This document shows positions 42,844 through 51,445 of a stretch of 64,000 nucleotides of DNA, in pieces (the stretch's first letter is position 1; each line of letters starts with the position of its first letter). The notes under the pieces are model-generated. The model was not told the origin of the DNA, ran no database searches, and saw only the letters and a program-made list of their open reading frames with translations. The stretch is from the NCBI GenBank assembly GCA_030065095.1, contig JASJDP010000005.1:161947-225946 (forward strand). The letters are read 5' to 3'. This DNA is from Rhodobacter sp. (GTDB lineage: Bacteria; Pseudomonadota; Alphaproteobacteria; Rhodobacterales; Rhodobacteraceae). Position numbers and translations under genes: made by a program.

Positions 42844-43695
42844 ATGCGCCTCTGGATTGCCGCCCTTTGTCTCGCCGCCGCCCCGGCCGTGGCCCAGGGC
42901 CCGTTCGCGACCTTCGACCGTGCGTCGGACCCGGTCCTGAACGATCCCCACGACCTTGCGCTCGGCCCCGACGGCAAGCTCTATATCGCCGACAAGTTCG
43001 GCAACCGAATCCTTGTCATGGATCCCGAAACGCTTGAGGTGACGGGCAGCTTCGGCGACGGCGACCTTGTGGGCGTGCACGACATATCCTTCGGGCCCGA
43101 CGGTAATGCCTATGCCGCCGTCACCGGGGCCAGCGCCGTTGCAATCTACGGGTTCGGCACCGGCGAACCGGTTCTGGAAAACGTCCTGGGCACCTTCCCC
43201 CGGACCGAAGGCGCCCTGGCGCACTCCAACGGACGGCTTTACGTCATGGCCTCCGGCACCGGTCTCCTCATCGCGATTGAAGACGGCGCCGTCGTCGCCA
43301 CAGCCGGCGGCATGCCAGGCGCACATGACGTGGCCGAGGCCCCGGACGGCTCGGTCTGGGTCGCCGATAACTTCAACCGCCGGCTCGTGCGGTTTGATCC
43401 GGACACCTTGGACCAGCTTCAGGTGCTGAACGATCCGAAATACGGCTTCGCCGGCCCGCGCTATATGGATGTCGACGATTTCGGCCGCCTCGTCGTCGCC
43501 GACCAGGACGCTCACCGCATCCTTCTGATCGACCCGGTCACCGGTGATCTCCTCGGCGTGCTCGGAGACGGTACGCCCGGCCTTGGCCCCGACAAATTCG
43601 ACGATCCCGAAGGCGTGGCCGTCCACGGTAACGCCTATTACTTCGCCGACAGCGACAACAACCGGATCGTTAAATATGTGGTGGTGATGAACTGA
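42844..43695 (+). CDS. periplasmic NHL-repeat beta-propeller protein
   Basis: The 283-residue protein has a signal peptide (residues 1-18, ending AVAQ) and a series of about six blade-like repeats such as NDPHDLALGPDGKLYIADKF, GAHDVAEAPDGSVWVADNFN, DVDDFGRLVVADQDAHRILL and DDPEGVAVHGNAYYFADSDN. Such propellers bind proteins or sugars, or act as lactonases; no catalytic residues can be assigned. ATG 42844 is preceded by CGAAAGG. It is divergent from the sugar permeases, so a role in the same sugar system is possible but unproven. Confidence 0.87.
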   Translation: MRLWIAALCLAAAPAVAQGPFATFDRASDPVLNDPHDLALGPDGKLYIADKFGNRILVMDPETLEVTGSFGDGDLVGVHDISFGPDGNAYAAVTGASAVAIYGFGTGEPVLENVLGTFPRTEGALAHSNGRLYVMASGTGLLIAIEDGAVVATAGGMPGAHDVAEAPDGSVWVADNFNRRLVRFDPDTLDQLQVLNDPKYGFAGPRYMDVDDFGRLVVADQDAHRILLIDPVTGDLLGVLGDGTPGLGPDKFDDPEGVAVHGNAYYFADSDNNRIVKYVVVMN

Positions 43696-43885
43696 TCCCG
43701 GACCCCGCCGGCATCACCTTTGACGTCTCGCTGCGTTAAAACACCCGCGCCGAGGTTCGCCTCGCGGTGACCGAGGCGCCCGAGAGACGCGAAAGTGTCG
43801 GGGCTTATCGGGTTGTGAGCGAGAAATCCGGCCTCTATCGTGTCAAGACCGGTATCCGGGGGAGAGTGCCGGACGAGGGAGAGGC

Positions 43886-44317
43886 ATGACGACCACCACA
43901 ATCCGCAAGATCCTTGGCGGGCGGCCCTTGCACAGCATTTCGTCCAAGCTGTCGCTTCGGGGTGCCGCCGAAGTCATGGCACACAATGGCGTCGGTGCCG
44001 TTGCCGTAACCGACGGCGAAGACCTGGTCGGCATCCTGACCGAGCGTGACATCGTCTTCCGGGGGGTCGCGCGGGGCTTGCCGGCGGATGACACCCCTTC
44101 GGCCGAGGTAATGACCCGTGATCCGGTCACGGTGCAGATCGATGATGCGATCTCCGACGCCTTGGCCGCCAAGCTCGGAGATGCCTTTCGGCACTTGCCG
44201 GTGATGGAGGATGGCCGCATCGTCGGCCTTTTGTCCTACCGCGACATCCCGCCGGAATACGTGATGATGTTCGAACACTTCCGCGAGATGTCCTCGGCGC
44301 GGGCGGATGATGTCTAG
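43886..44317 (+). CDS. CBS-domain protein
   Basis: A 143-residue cytoplasmic protein composed of two CBS domains in tandem: about residues 10-65 (AEVMAHNGVGAVAVTDGEDLVGILTERDIV-like) and 75-130 (VMTRDPVTVQIDDAI to VGLLSYRDIPPEYV). Paired CBS domains bind adenosine nucleotides and regulate partner proteins. No partner gene is adjacent; it stands alone between the NHL gene and an unknown membrane protein. The ATG is behind GGGAGAGGC. Confidence 0.92.
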   Translation: MTTTTIRKILGGRPLHSISSKLSLRGAAEVMAHNGVGAVAVTDGEDLVGILTERDIVFRGVARGLPADDTPSAEVMTRDPVTVQIDDAISDALAAKLGDAFRHLPVMEDGRIVGLLSYRDIPPEYVMMFEHFREMSSARADDV

Positions 44318-44488
44318 GGACCGTTTGGCAAGCTGCCAGGCGGCGGGACCGGGCGGGGCCTTGGCAGAAAAAGACGTGGCGCCGACGCCTGGGGCCATCA
44401 TGGCATTTGAAAGTTGGCCCGCCAAAACACGCGGGAACCCCTTGCCGGCCTCTCAACGCTCGGCACTGCCTCGGACGTCGGTCACAGT

Positions 44489-45052
44489 TTAGGCTTGGTC
44501 AACCGCTTCCGGAACGATGTCGTCAGGAAAGAGGTGCGGGCAGATGTCTTCGACAAAGTACATCAGCTCTGGATATCCATTGTAAAACCAGTTCCAGCGG
44601 ATACACGTTCCGTCGCTGCTTTCGACAAAATAATTGCCCCATTTGTCGCGACCTGCGGCCACGATACACTCGAACGGAACCTCGCGCCTTTCGGTATTGA
44701 ACGGCGAATACCAAGTCGTAGATGGGCCCGTTATCCGGTCGGTATTCCAGGTGATATCGTAGATCGAGGAAAACGCCGTGGCCATGACCGGAATGGACAC
44801 GATACCAAGCACGGCGATCAGGACTGCGACAGGGTTGTTTGCGATCACGACATGATAGAAAACGCCTGCGCATCCAACGCCCGCGGCGATCAGAATACCC
44901 ACAGCGACCATCGAGTCGTTCGGATGCAGGACACCGTGATCACCGGCCAGTTCTTTCGGCGGCTGTCTGCTGATGACGTATTGGACAAGCGCCAAGATCG
45001 CGGCCGCACCAAGGCCCATGACGATTATTCCAGCCCCTGCGAAGTCCAACAT
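44489..45052 (-). CDS. hypothetical membrane protein, 187 residues
   Basis: Three hydrophobic segments (about residues 4-24, 45-66 and 70-92) precede a ~95-residue soluble C-terminal part rich in aromatic residues (TTWYSPFNTERREVPFECIV, WGNYFVESSDGTCIRWNWFY). I recognise no family. ATG 45052 is preceded by GGGAAGGA; the frame is open to 45394 but that extension is basic and arginine-rich, without a ribosome site. It is monocistronic. The soluble tail probably faces one side of the inner membrane as a sensor or assembly domain; that is a guess from layout only. Confidence 0.75.
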   Translation of the reverse strand: MLDFAGAGIIVMGLGAAAILALVQYVISRQPPKELAGDHGVLHPNDSMVAVGILIAAGVGCAGVFYHVVIANNPVAVLIAVLGIVSIPVMATAFSSIYDITWNTDRITGPSTTWYSPFNTERREVPFECIVAAGRDKWGNYFVESSDGTCIRWNWFYNGYPELMYFVEDICPHLFPDDIVPEAVDQA

Positions 45053-45669
45053 TGTATCCTTCCCGAGTCTGCGGACCTCGAAATCGTATCGATGGATATT
45101 GGCGAAAATGTGTTGAAATCCTGAAATTGCGGGAAGAATCGCGTCTCGGAAAGTCGCGAAAAGGGAAATCCGCTTTGGAAACGACGTAATGGTAAGGGCT
45201 CGATGTGGTGGTGCGGCACCGCAGACAACCGCCTTGTTCGGCGCGTGCCGAGATTGACGAGGACGGCCCCCTCCGGGCACCTTCCGCACCTGCCAACTCC
45301 GCACCGCAGCTATCGCATCGCGGACGTTCACGTAAAGCGCGACCCTTCCAACGCCGCAAGGATCGAGGCATAGGCGAAGCCGGCGCTTTTTCACGTGCCG
45401 TCGGTAATCCTCTGGTATGGTTACTTTTTTTCGTGAAGAATTGAGCCGGACACCGCATCTGATGCGAGGCGCCCAAGATAGTCATCCATGGGATCTAAAC
45501 GCCCGGGTCGCCTCTACCGCCTTGCATGGTGGCTCGCTGTTCGTCCGATCAACCGATATTTGGGCCGCCGTGTGGCACAGGTCCGAAAATTCCTCGATAT
45601 TGCCAAAATATTGCCAGAAACAGGCGCGACAAAAGCCAAGATCATTCAAGGTTGGGGAGCGAGGGCACC
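45053..45669. other. 617 bp stretch with no supported gene
   Basis: Several frames are open here (45205-45444, 45417-45869 and 45488-45802 plus), but none has both a ribosome site and a protein-like composition. The region contains the promoter side of the minus-strand membrane protein and the leader of the small 45670 gene. Base composition is lower in GC than the flanking operons, which may mean an acquired segment. Confidence 0.5.
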
Positions 45670-45831
45670 ATGGACCACTGGGAAGAAACTTACAAAACCG
45701 CAGAGCAGGCGCATTGGTCCAGCTGGACTGCGCGCCCAAAGAAAAATCTCAAGGCCAGCAACTACTTCTCTGCATTGGTTTTTGCGACATCGGCCTTTCT
45801 GATCGCCGCCAACTATGGCCAGATGCTCTAG
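45670..45831 (+). CDS. small membrane protein, 53 residues
   Basis: The frame starts at ATG 45670 after GGGAGCGAGGGCACC. The product has a polar N-terminal half (MDHWEETYKTAEQAHWSSW) and one hydrophobic segment near the end (YFSALVFATSAFLIAANYG), suggesting a single-pass small membrane protein. A terminator-like hairpin follows 23 bp after the stop. It is not similar to anything I know. Moderate support. Confidence 0.45.
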   Translation: MDHWEETYKTAEQAHWSSWTARPKKNLKASNYFSALVFATSAFLIAANYGQML

Positions 45832-45853
45832 CTAAACATCACGAACCCGCGCA

Positions 45854-45897
45854 AAAGCCGCTTCGCTGACCGCCGCAGGGGCCGTCCAAGCGGCTTT
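45854..45897 (+). terminator. probable terminator after the small membrane gene
   Basis: AAAGCCGCTT (45854-45863) pairs perfectly with AAGCGGCTTT (45888-45897) around a 24-base GC-rich loop and is followed by CCTTT. The A/T-flanked stem suits termination in both directions. The gene-free stretch 45832-46261 holds this hairpin and, further on, the decamer array before the TadG-like gene. Confidence 0.6.
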
Positions 45898-46130
45898 CCT
45901 TTGCATTCGCCTCCGAATAGCAGCCGTTGTGCTATGGACCGCCAGCCCCGCTGGCGGTTGCCTGGATAGAATCGGGCGCCGCAATTCACTGGAAATCAAC
46001 CCGGATCGCAATTGGCCAGTCCAAATCGGCAGGAAGTTCCTGTTTCGGCTTCCAAGACAATAACGGTCACATTCCACGACTATTTTCGCCACAATACGGT
46101 CAAATTTCGCCATAATTCGTTTAACCTGTC

Positions 46131-46210
46131 CTTTTGGACAAGTTTGGGGCAATTTTGGCAAGTTTTGGGTAATTCTGACAATGTTGCCACAATTTGGACA
46201 CATTTCAGCA
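46131..46210. repeat. phased decamer array upstream of the Tad-like operon
   Basis: Eight consecutive 10-base units from 46131 show a shared pattern near A-R-T-T-T-t-G-G-c-a: CTTTTGGACA, AGTTTGGGGC, AATTTTGGCA, AGTTTTGGGT, AATTCTGACA, ATGTTGCCAC, AATTTGGACA, CATTTCAGCA. Looser relatives (TTTTCGCCACAA, TTTCGCCATAA) lie just before. The period equals about one DNA turn and the T-tracts are in phase, so the DNA should be curved or bind a protein on one face. It ends about 50 bp before the TadG-like start. Confidence 0.6.
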
Positions 46211-46261
46211 GGATTTTGTTAATCCGAACGCGGTGGGGGCCGTGATCGTGAAGACAGAACA

Positions 46262-47914
46262 ATGGCCGAAAAACTGCCCCGAAGCCAAAGCCGCGAGCGC
46301 AAAGCAAGTGTTGCAAAGCACCGCGCAGTCATCTCGCACAATCGCAGCCGGAACCTCCAAGCGTTCGCGCGTAAAGAAGACGGCTCTCTAATCATTTTCG
46401 GTCTCTTTATGCTTGTTCTGATGCTGCTCGCCTGTGGCATGGGCTTGGACCTGATGCGGCTGGAGACGGCGCGCGTCCAATTGCAGTCCACCGTTGATCG
46501 TGCCGCTCTTGCGGCGGCAAATCTCAATCAAGAGCTGCCGCCGGAACAGGTCGTTGCCGACTATTTCGAGAAAGCGCATCTGTCGGAGTTCCTCAGCGGC
46601 GTTCAGGTCGACGAGGACACGGGCTTGCGCCGGGTGGCCGTGCAAACCTCTTTGGACATGCCGATGCATTTCATGAGCATGGCCGGGGTCAACACGTTGC
46701 CCGCACCGGCCTCGGGCGTTGCAGAGGAATCGATCGGCGACGTGGAAATCTCGATGGTCCTGGATGTGTCGGGTTCCATGAACAGCTACAACCGTCTGAC
46801 CAACCTCAAAGGGGCCGCAGAGGATTTCGTCGACACGGTCTATGGCCTTGCCTCGCATGGGATCGTCTCGACCTCGATCGTGCCTTACGCCACGCAGGTC
46901 AGCGCCGGTCCGGATCTTCTGTCGCAATACAATCTGGGAACCGAAACCCATGACGATTCCCACTGCGTCAATTTCGATCAGTCGAGCTTTGGTTCCACGG
47001 CGCTGCCGACGACCGTCGAATTGCAACAGACGCAGCATTTCGATCCCTGGTACAACTCGCAGGACCTTCGTTTGCCCGTTTGCCGGGACGAGGCCGGTGT
47101 CGATGTCCTGGCATGGTCGCGGAGCCCCGCCGAGATCAAGGATAGGGTGAATGCCCTTGTCGCCGGTGGCAACACCTCGACCGATGTGGGCGTCAAGTGG
47201 GGCAATGCGCTCCTGGACCCGGGCTCGCGGGACGTCCTGCACTCCCTGGCAGACGACGGTCTTGTCGACGAGTCGCTGCGCGGGCGGCCTTATCAATTTA
47301 ACTCTGGCGACGCCATGAAGGTTATGGTCGTGATGTCCGACGGCGTCCACACGCAACAGTACTACATGAAGGATGCCTATCGCGGTGACTTGCTGACCAA
47401 CGTCTGGGCCAGCTTCAACGGCAATGGCGATGTCATCAAGTTCTCGATCTGGTCGGGCGACGGGCCGGAGCCTCAGGAAAGCAACAACTGGTATGTGCCG
47501 AACGACGAATTCTACTGGCCCCATGCGGGGCAGTGGAAGGACCGCCCGCACAACCACACCCACGCGGTTCGCCTGACCTATCAGCAGCTTTGGGCCCATG
47601 TGACGGTTCGCCATCACGCATATGACCACGTCGAGCCCGTCTGGGGCGCGGCTGCGCGTGACGAGATCCTGAATTCGTACACCTACGTGCAACCGTCCGC
47701 AAAGAACGACAACCTGATCGAGGGCTGTGATGCTGCCAAGGACCGGGGCGTGGTCGTCTTCAGCGTCGGGCTCGAAGTGACACCGGCGTCGGGGCAGTTG
47801 CTGGAAGACTGCGCGACATCGCCCAACCACTACTTTCTCGTGAACGGCCAGGACCTGAGCTATGCGTTCAAGTCCATCGCGGGCCAGATTAACCAGCTGA
47901 GGTTGACCCAATGA
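46262..47914 (+). CDS. TadG-like pilus assembly protein with vWA domain
   Basis: The 550-residue protein has a basic N terminus, one membrane segment (SLIIFGLFMLVLMLLACGMG, about residues 42-61) followed by the TadE/TadG-like MRLETARVQLQSTVDRAALAAA, and a von Willebrand factor A domain from about residue 160 with the metal site MVLDVSGSMN. The C-terminal GVVVFSVGLEV strand closes the vWA fold. Such proteins assemble or anchor Flp-type pili at the envelope. It overlaps a TadE-like gene by 4 bp. No tad secretion ATPase or flp pilin gene occurs in the window, so this is a satellite operon. Confidence 0.88.
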   Translation: MAEKLPRSQSRERKASVAKHRAVISHNRSRNLQAFARKEDGSLIIFGLFMLVLMLLACGMGLDLMRLETARVQLQSTVDRAALAAANLNQELPPEQVVADYFEKAHLSEFLSGVQVDEDTGLRRVAVQTSLDMPMHFMSMAGVNTLPAPASGVAEESIGDVEISMVLDVSGSMNSYNRLTNLKGAAEDFVDTVYGLASHGIVSTSIVPYATQVSAGPDLLSQYNLGTETHDDSHCVNFDQSSFGSTALPTTVELQQTQHFDPWYNSQDLRLPVCRDEAGVDVLAWSRSPAEIKDRVNALVAGGNTSTDVGVKWGNALLDPGSRDVLHSLADDGLVDESLRGRPYQFNSGDAMKVMVVMSDGVHTQQYYMKDAYRGDLLTNVWASFNGNGDVIKFSIWSGDGPEPQESNNWYVPNDEFYWPHAGQWKDRPHNHTHAVRLTYQQLWAHVTVRHHAYDHVEPVWGAAARDEILNSYTYVQPSAKNDNLIEGCDAAKDRGVVVFSVGLEVTPASGQLLEDCATSPNHYFLVNGQDLSYAFKSIAGQINQLRLTQ

Positions 47915-48444
47915 TCGGCATGATGGCGAAGATCCTGAGACGCTTTGGCCGCGAGGACGGAAACGCGACGATCGAATTCGTCGTCTTGTTCCCCGTGTTC
48001 ATCGCCATTTTCGGCTCGGCATTCGAGGCGGGACTCTTCTCGACGCGGCAGGCGCTGCTGGAGCGGGCCACGGACGTCGCCGTGCGCGATCTTCGGCTTG
48101 GTGACCCCGGCGTCGCGAATTTCGACGATCTCAAGGCGCGCATCTGCAATGTCGCCGGCGTCATTCCCGATTGCATGGGTGCGGTTCATATCGAGCTTGC
48201 GCCGGTGAGTACCGAGACCTGGGACATGCGGTTGGGGGCAACCGCCTGTATCGACCGCGACGAAGACATCACGCCGGTGGTCAGCTTCACGCAAGGCGGA
48301 TCCAACGAATTGATGTTGGTCCGGGTCTGCGCCGTCGTGCGCCCGATGAGCCCGTTTACCCCCTTGGGTTTGAAGATGCCCAAGATCAATACAAGCGACT
48401 ATGCGCTGGTCTCCGCCGCGGTCTTTGTGAACGAACCGAGCTGA
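47911..48444 (+). CDS. TadE-like pseudopilin
   Basis: A 177-residue protein with the TadE signature near the N terminus: RRFGREDGNATIEFVVLFPV, where the Glu after the small residues marks a prepilin-peptidase-type hydrophobic segment (IEFVVLFPVFIAIFGSAFEAG). The remainder is a periplasmic domain with cysteine pairs. Overlaps the TadG-like gene upstream (ATGA) and touches the next gene. Presumed minor pilus subunit. Confidence 0.87.
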   Translation: MIGMMAKILRRFGREDGNATIEFVVLFPVFIAIFGSAFEAGLFSTRQALLERATDVAVRDLRLGDPGVANFDDLKARICNVAGVIPDCMGAVHIELAPVSTETWDMRLGATACIDRDEDITPVVSFTQGGSNELMLVRVCAVVRPMSPFTPLGLKMPKINTSDYALVSAAVFVNEPS

Positions 48445-48455
48445 TGGAGGAACAG

Positions 48456-49001
48456 GTGAAATTCAGAAACAAGATCAAGCGTTTCTCCGACGATTCCTTT
48501 GGCGGGCTGTCCGTCGAAGCCGTGATGATAATTCCGCTGTTGCTATGGGCGTTTCTGGGGCTCTTCGTGCTCTTTGACTCCTTCCACGCCAAGGCCACGA
48601 ATGTCAAAGCCTCCGCAATGATTGGCGACCTGCTTTCGCGGGAAACCAACGAAATCAACGCCGCTTATATGGACGGGCTGAATGACGTGCTCGACTTCCT
48701 GACGCATTCGCCACACGACACGATCATGCGGGTTTCCGTCGTCCGCTACGACGGCGCAGAGGACGAGCATATCTTGGTCTGGTCGCATGCGACCGCAGGC
48801 AAGGAGATGATCACCGAGGGCACGTTGAGCACGATCGTGCCTCATATCCCGGTCGTTCAGGATGCCGGGTCGGTCATAGTGGTGGAGACTTGGATGGCCT
48901 ATGTACCATTTCTGAACATCGCAATCGAGCCCCTGTGGTTCCAAAACACCGTGGTAACAAGCCCGCGCTTCGCCCCACAGCTGAAATGGGAAAGCGCCTA
49001 G
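48456..49001 (+). CDS. second TadE/TadF-like protein
   Basis: The 181-residue protein begins VKFRNKIKRFSDDSFGG and has the same pseudopilin type segment (LSVEAVMIIPLLLWAFLGLF), then a periplasmic domain. I chose GTG 48456 because GGAGG at 48446-48450 is ideally spaced for it; the ATG at 48444, which overlaps the upstream stop by one base, has no ribosome site and would add four residues. Third gene of the operon; the pair of TadE-like proteins with one TadG-like protein is the usual satellite composition. Confidence 0.82.
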   Translation: MKFRNKIKRFSDDSFGGLSVEAVMIIPLLLWAFLGLFVLFDSFHAKATNVKASAMIGDLLSRETNEINAAYMDGLNDVLDFLTHSPHDTIMRVSVVRYDGAEDEHILVWSHATAGKEMITEGTLSTIVPHIPVVQDAGSVIVVETWMAYVPFLNIAIEPLWFQNTVVTSPRFAPQLKWESA

Positions 49002-49101
49002 ACGCACCGGACGGCCCCGACTTGAAGTCTCTCTGACTGCATCGATCCCGCTGCCGGAGGGAGAAACTTTGAACTGGCCGTTGCTCGACATGCGGAAGCC
49101 T

Positions 49102-49597
49102 TTAAAACCCTTCCTCATGTCGAACTTCGTCGACGGCGCCGGTGCCGTCGACATTGGCGGCGACCGGATGGTCGGTGTCGAGGAAGTATCGCCCGTCATA
49201 GCAGAGCGACGTCGTTGCGGCGGCGATCAGATCCGACAGCATCCCGTCGGGATGCGCGGCCGCCGCCTGGCCCATGGTGGCCACCAAAGGCCCGTGGACG
49301 CCATAGCTGTCGTCCTCGATGGCGGTGCGCGGCACGCCGACCGTGCTTTCGGAGAGCTTGTTGGTCAGCTTGCAGCCATGGGCCGCCATGTCCTTGACGA
49401 CACGGGGGGCCGATCCGTTCGCGCACGGCCGGAAAGTCGCCCAGCCAGCCGCAGGTGTTGGACGCGGTGGTCGACGGAACGACGGTCGCGATCATCCGGT
49501 AGAAGCTCTCTTCGAGCTGCGCGTCATAGACCGCCTGGAACTCGTGGCGGTAGCCTGTGTTGAGCGCGCTCAGAAATGCGGAGGTTAGAATGGCCAT
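49102..49597 (-). pseudogene. Mu-like prophage major head protein (gpT) remnant
   Basis: Starting at ATG 49597 the protein MAILTSAFLSALNTGYRHEF continues to the words GWLGDFPAVRERIGP, then the family sequence carries on in another frame as MAAHGCKLTNKLSESTVGVP through TSLCYDGRYFLDTDHPVAAN. The shift coincides with a run of six G (49404-49409); one fewer base would restore the frame. The copy ends near 49102, about half the usual gpT length, so it is also truncated. Adjacent to a gpI remnant in the native Mu order I-T. Confidence 0.85.
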
Positions 49598-49603
49598 CGC
49601 GGC

Positions 49604-50190
49604 TTACTCCTTCGATTGGGCCGATTTGGCCTTCTTGAACTCTTCAAGGTCCTGGCCGAGCGCCGCGCAGACCGCGCGAGCCGGGCTTGATCTTGCCGGC
49701 CTCGGTCGCCTCGTCGAGCGCCCGGTTGATCGCCTCGTCCAGGCGGCCCTTCTCGGCCGTCTCGAAGTCCGCGATCCGGTTCAGCGCTTCGGCCCTGGCG
49801 TCCTTCAGCCCGTTGATCGCCGCGACGATGCTTGTCACGGACGCATCCGCATTCAAGCCGAGCGCGTCGGTGATGGCCTGGTCCATTCTGCTTTCCTCTT
49901 CGCCGCCCTCGGTGTTGAGGGCTTCCAGTTTCAGGTTGGGTCGGTTCGTCAGCCCGGCCGATACGATCTTCACCATGCGGGCGGTCGGTTTCTCGTAGAC
50001 AAAGACGGGGCTGAGGTAGCGATGGGCGCGCGACGACACGGCCCGGGCGCCTTCCTCGTTCCAGCTGACCTGTCCCCAGATCGCCGTCGCGGATCTCCAT
50101 GTCGGTGATCCAGCCGACACCCGGGGCCGGGAGACCCTGGGCACCACGCGTCTGCGCGGAATTGCTTGGTTCCGGTCCCTGCATTGCGCA
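49604..50190 (-). pseudogene. Mu-like prophage protease/scaffold protein (gpI) remnant
   Basis: Three frames carry successive parts of one protein: first GAQGLPAPGVGWITDMEIRD, then GQVSWNEEGARAVSSRAHRY with YLSPVFVYEKP and LTNRPNLKLEALNTEGG through EAGKIKPG, then CAALGQDLEEFKKAKSAQ to the stop at 49604. The breaks are near 50085 (about two bases missing at a GATCTGGGG site) and 49677. The N-terminal protease portion is missing. The long charged alpha-helical C-terminal part is the scaffold region. Confidence 0.82.
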
Positions 50191-50296
50191 AGATCAAGGC
50201 GCATGTCGAGGTGTTGCCGGAGTGTTCCGGCGCGGACCAAAGGGATGACTTCGGTTCGCGCCTCGTTTCGGGGCAAGCAGAATTGGAACCGCAGCC

Positions 50297-51445
50297 ATGG
50301 CAGTTGACCCAGATAGCGCGCCGCCTGAACCGCTTCGCTTCGCCGATGATCCGGGTGCGTCGCGGTCGTTCTGGGTTGCCGTCCTGATGGTCTTGGCGAT
50401 TACCGGCTGGTTCGCCAGCAGTATTGTCCTGCCGTCAGGGGACTCTGAGTCGGTGACGATCGAACGCGCGCCGCAGCCGGTTACCGTTGCGATCCGGGCG
50501 TCGCGGGCCACTGAGGTTCCGGAAGTATTCGTCGCCGAGGGCCAGGCCGAACCCGACCGTGACACCAAGGTGCTGGCTGAAACTTCCGGCGAGATCGCCG
50601 AGGTCCTGCTGAACAGAGGAGATCCGGTCACCGCCGACATGGTGATTGCGCGTTTCGATCCGCGGCAGCGTTCGGCCGAATTTCTTAGGGCAAAGGCCGA
50701 ACTGGCACGGGTCACGCGAGAACTGAGAAATGCCGAGACACTGCTGGACCGCGGCAGCGCGACGCTTGACAGGGTCGCCACCCTGCGCGCCGCGTTCGCC
50801 GCGGCCGAGGCCGGCGTGGCTGCGGCGGAACAGGCAGTCGCCGACACCGTTCTTCGCGCGCCGTTCGACGGGCGGCTGGAAGATTTATGGATCGATCCGG
50901 GCGAATTCGTGCCGGCGGGCAAGGCGGTGGCCCGCGTGGTCGATCGGGATCCCCTGACTGTCCGCGCACGTATCCCCCAGCAGTCGCTTCATCGGATCCG
51001 GACCGGGCAGGAGGCCATGATCGCCTTTATCACGGGGCAGATCCGCAAGGGCGTTGTGTCATTCGTCGGCGCCAATGCCGATCCAGAGACGCGCACCTTC
51101 GCCTTGGAGGTCGAAGTCGAGAACAAGGAAGGCGAGATCCCCGCCGGGGTGAGCGCCGAGATCAGGATTCCAACCGGCGAGGCCGTCGCGCATTTCGTCT
51201 CTCCGGCAATCCTGGCGCTGAACGAAACGGGAGTGCTTGGGTTGAAGACCGTCGACAAGGAAAACCGCGTGGCTTTCTACGAGGTTGCCATTCTGCGCGC
51301 GGAAACCAACGGCATCTGGGTCAGCGGCCTGCCGGACACGGCGCAGATCATTACGGTGGGCCAGGGATTTGTCCGCACCGGCGAGGTGGTCGACCCGCGG
51401 CCCGATGAACATCCGGCGCCCGCGGCCCCGGGAACGCTTGAATGA
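50297..51445 (+). CDS. RND efflux periplasmic adaptor (membrane fusion protein)
   Basis: The 382-residue adaptor has one N-terminal membrane anchor (FWVAVLMVLAITGWFASSIV, about residues 25-44), a lipoyl-like half motif (VLAETSGEIAEVLLNRGDPV), a short coiled-coil hairpin (residues about 115-170) and the second lipoyl half (VLRAPFDGRLEDLWIDPGEF), then beta-barrel and membrane-proximal domains. It links the inner-membrane pump to an outer-membrane channel, not encoded here. ATG 50297 lies just after the prophage remnant. Coupled by ATGA overlap to the pump. Confidence 0.92.
   Translation: MAVDPDSAPPEPLRFADDPGASRSFWVAVLMVLAITGWFASSIVLPSGDSESVTIERAPQPVTVAIRASRATEVPEVFVAEGQAEPDRDTKVLAETSGEIAEVLLNRGDPVTADMVIARFDPRQRSAEFLRAKAELARVTRELRNAETLLDRGSATLDRVATLRAAFAAAEAGVAAAEQAVADTVLRAPFDGRLEDLWIDPGEFVPAGKAVARVVDRDPLTVRARIPQQSLHRIRTGQEAMIAFITGQIRKGVVSFVGANADPETRTFALEVEVENKEGEIPAGVSAEIRIPTGEAVAHFVSPAILALNETGVLGLKTVDKENRVAFYEVAILRAETNGIWVSGLPDTAQIITVGQGFVRTGEVVDPRPDEHPAPAAPGTLE

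Noticed and set aside
45417..45869. 150-codon plus-strand frame over the small membrane gene
   Set aside because: No ribosome site, mixed composition, and it runs through the terminator hairpin; the 53-codon frame is better supported.
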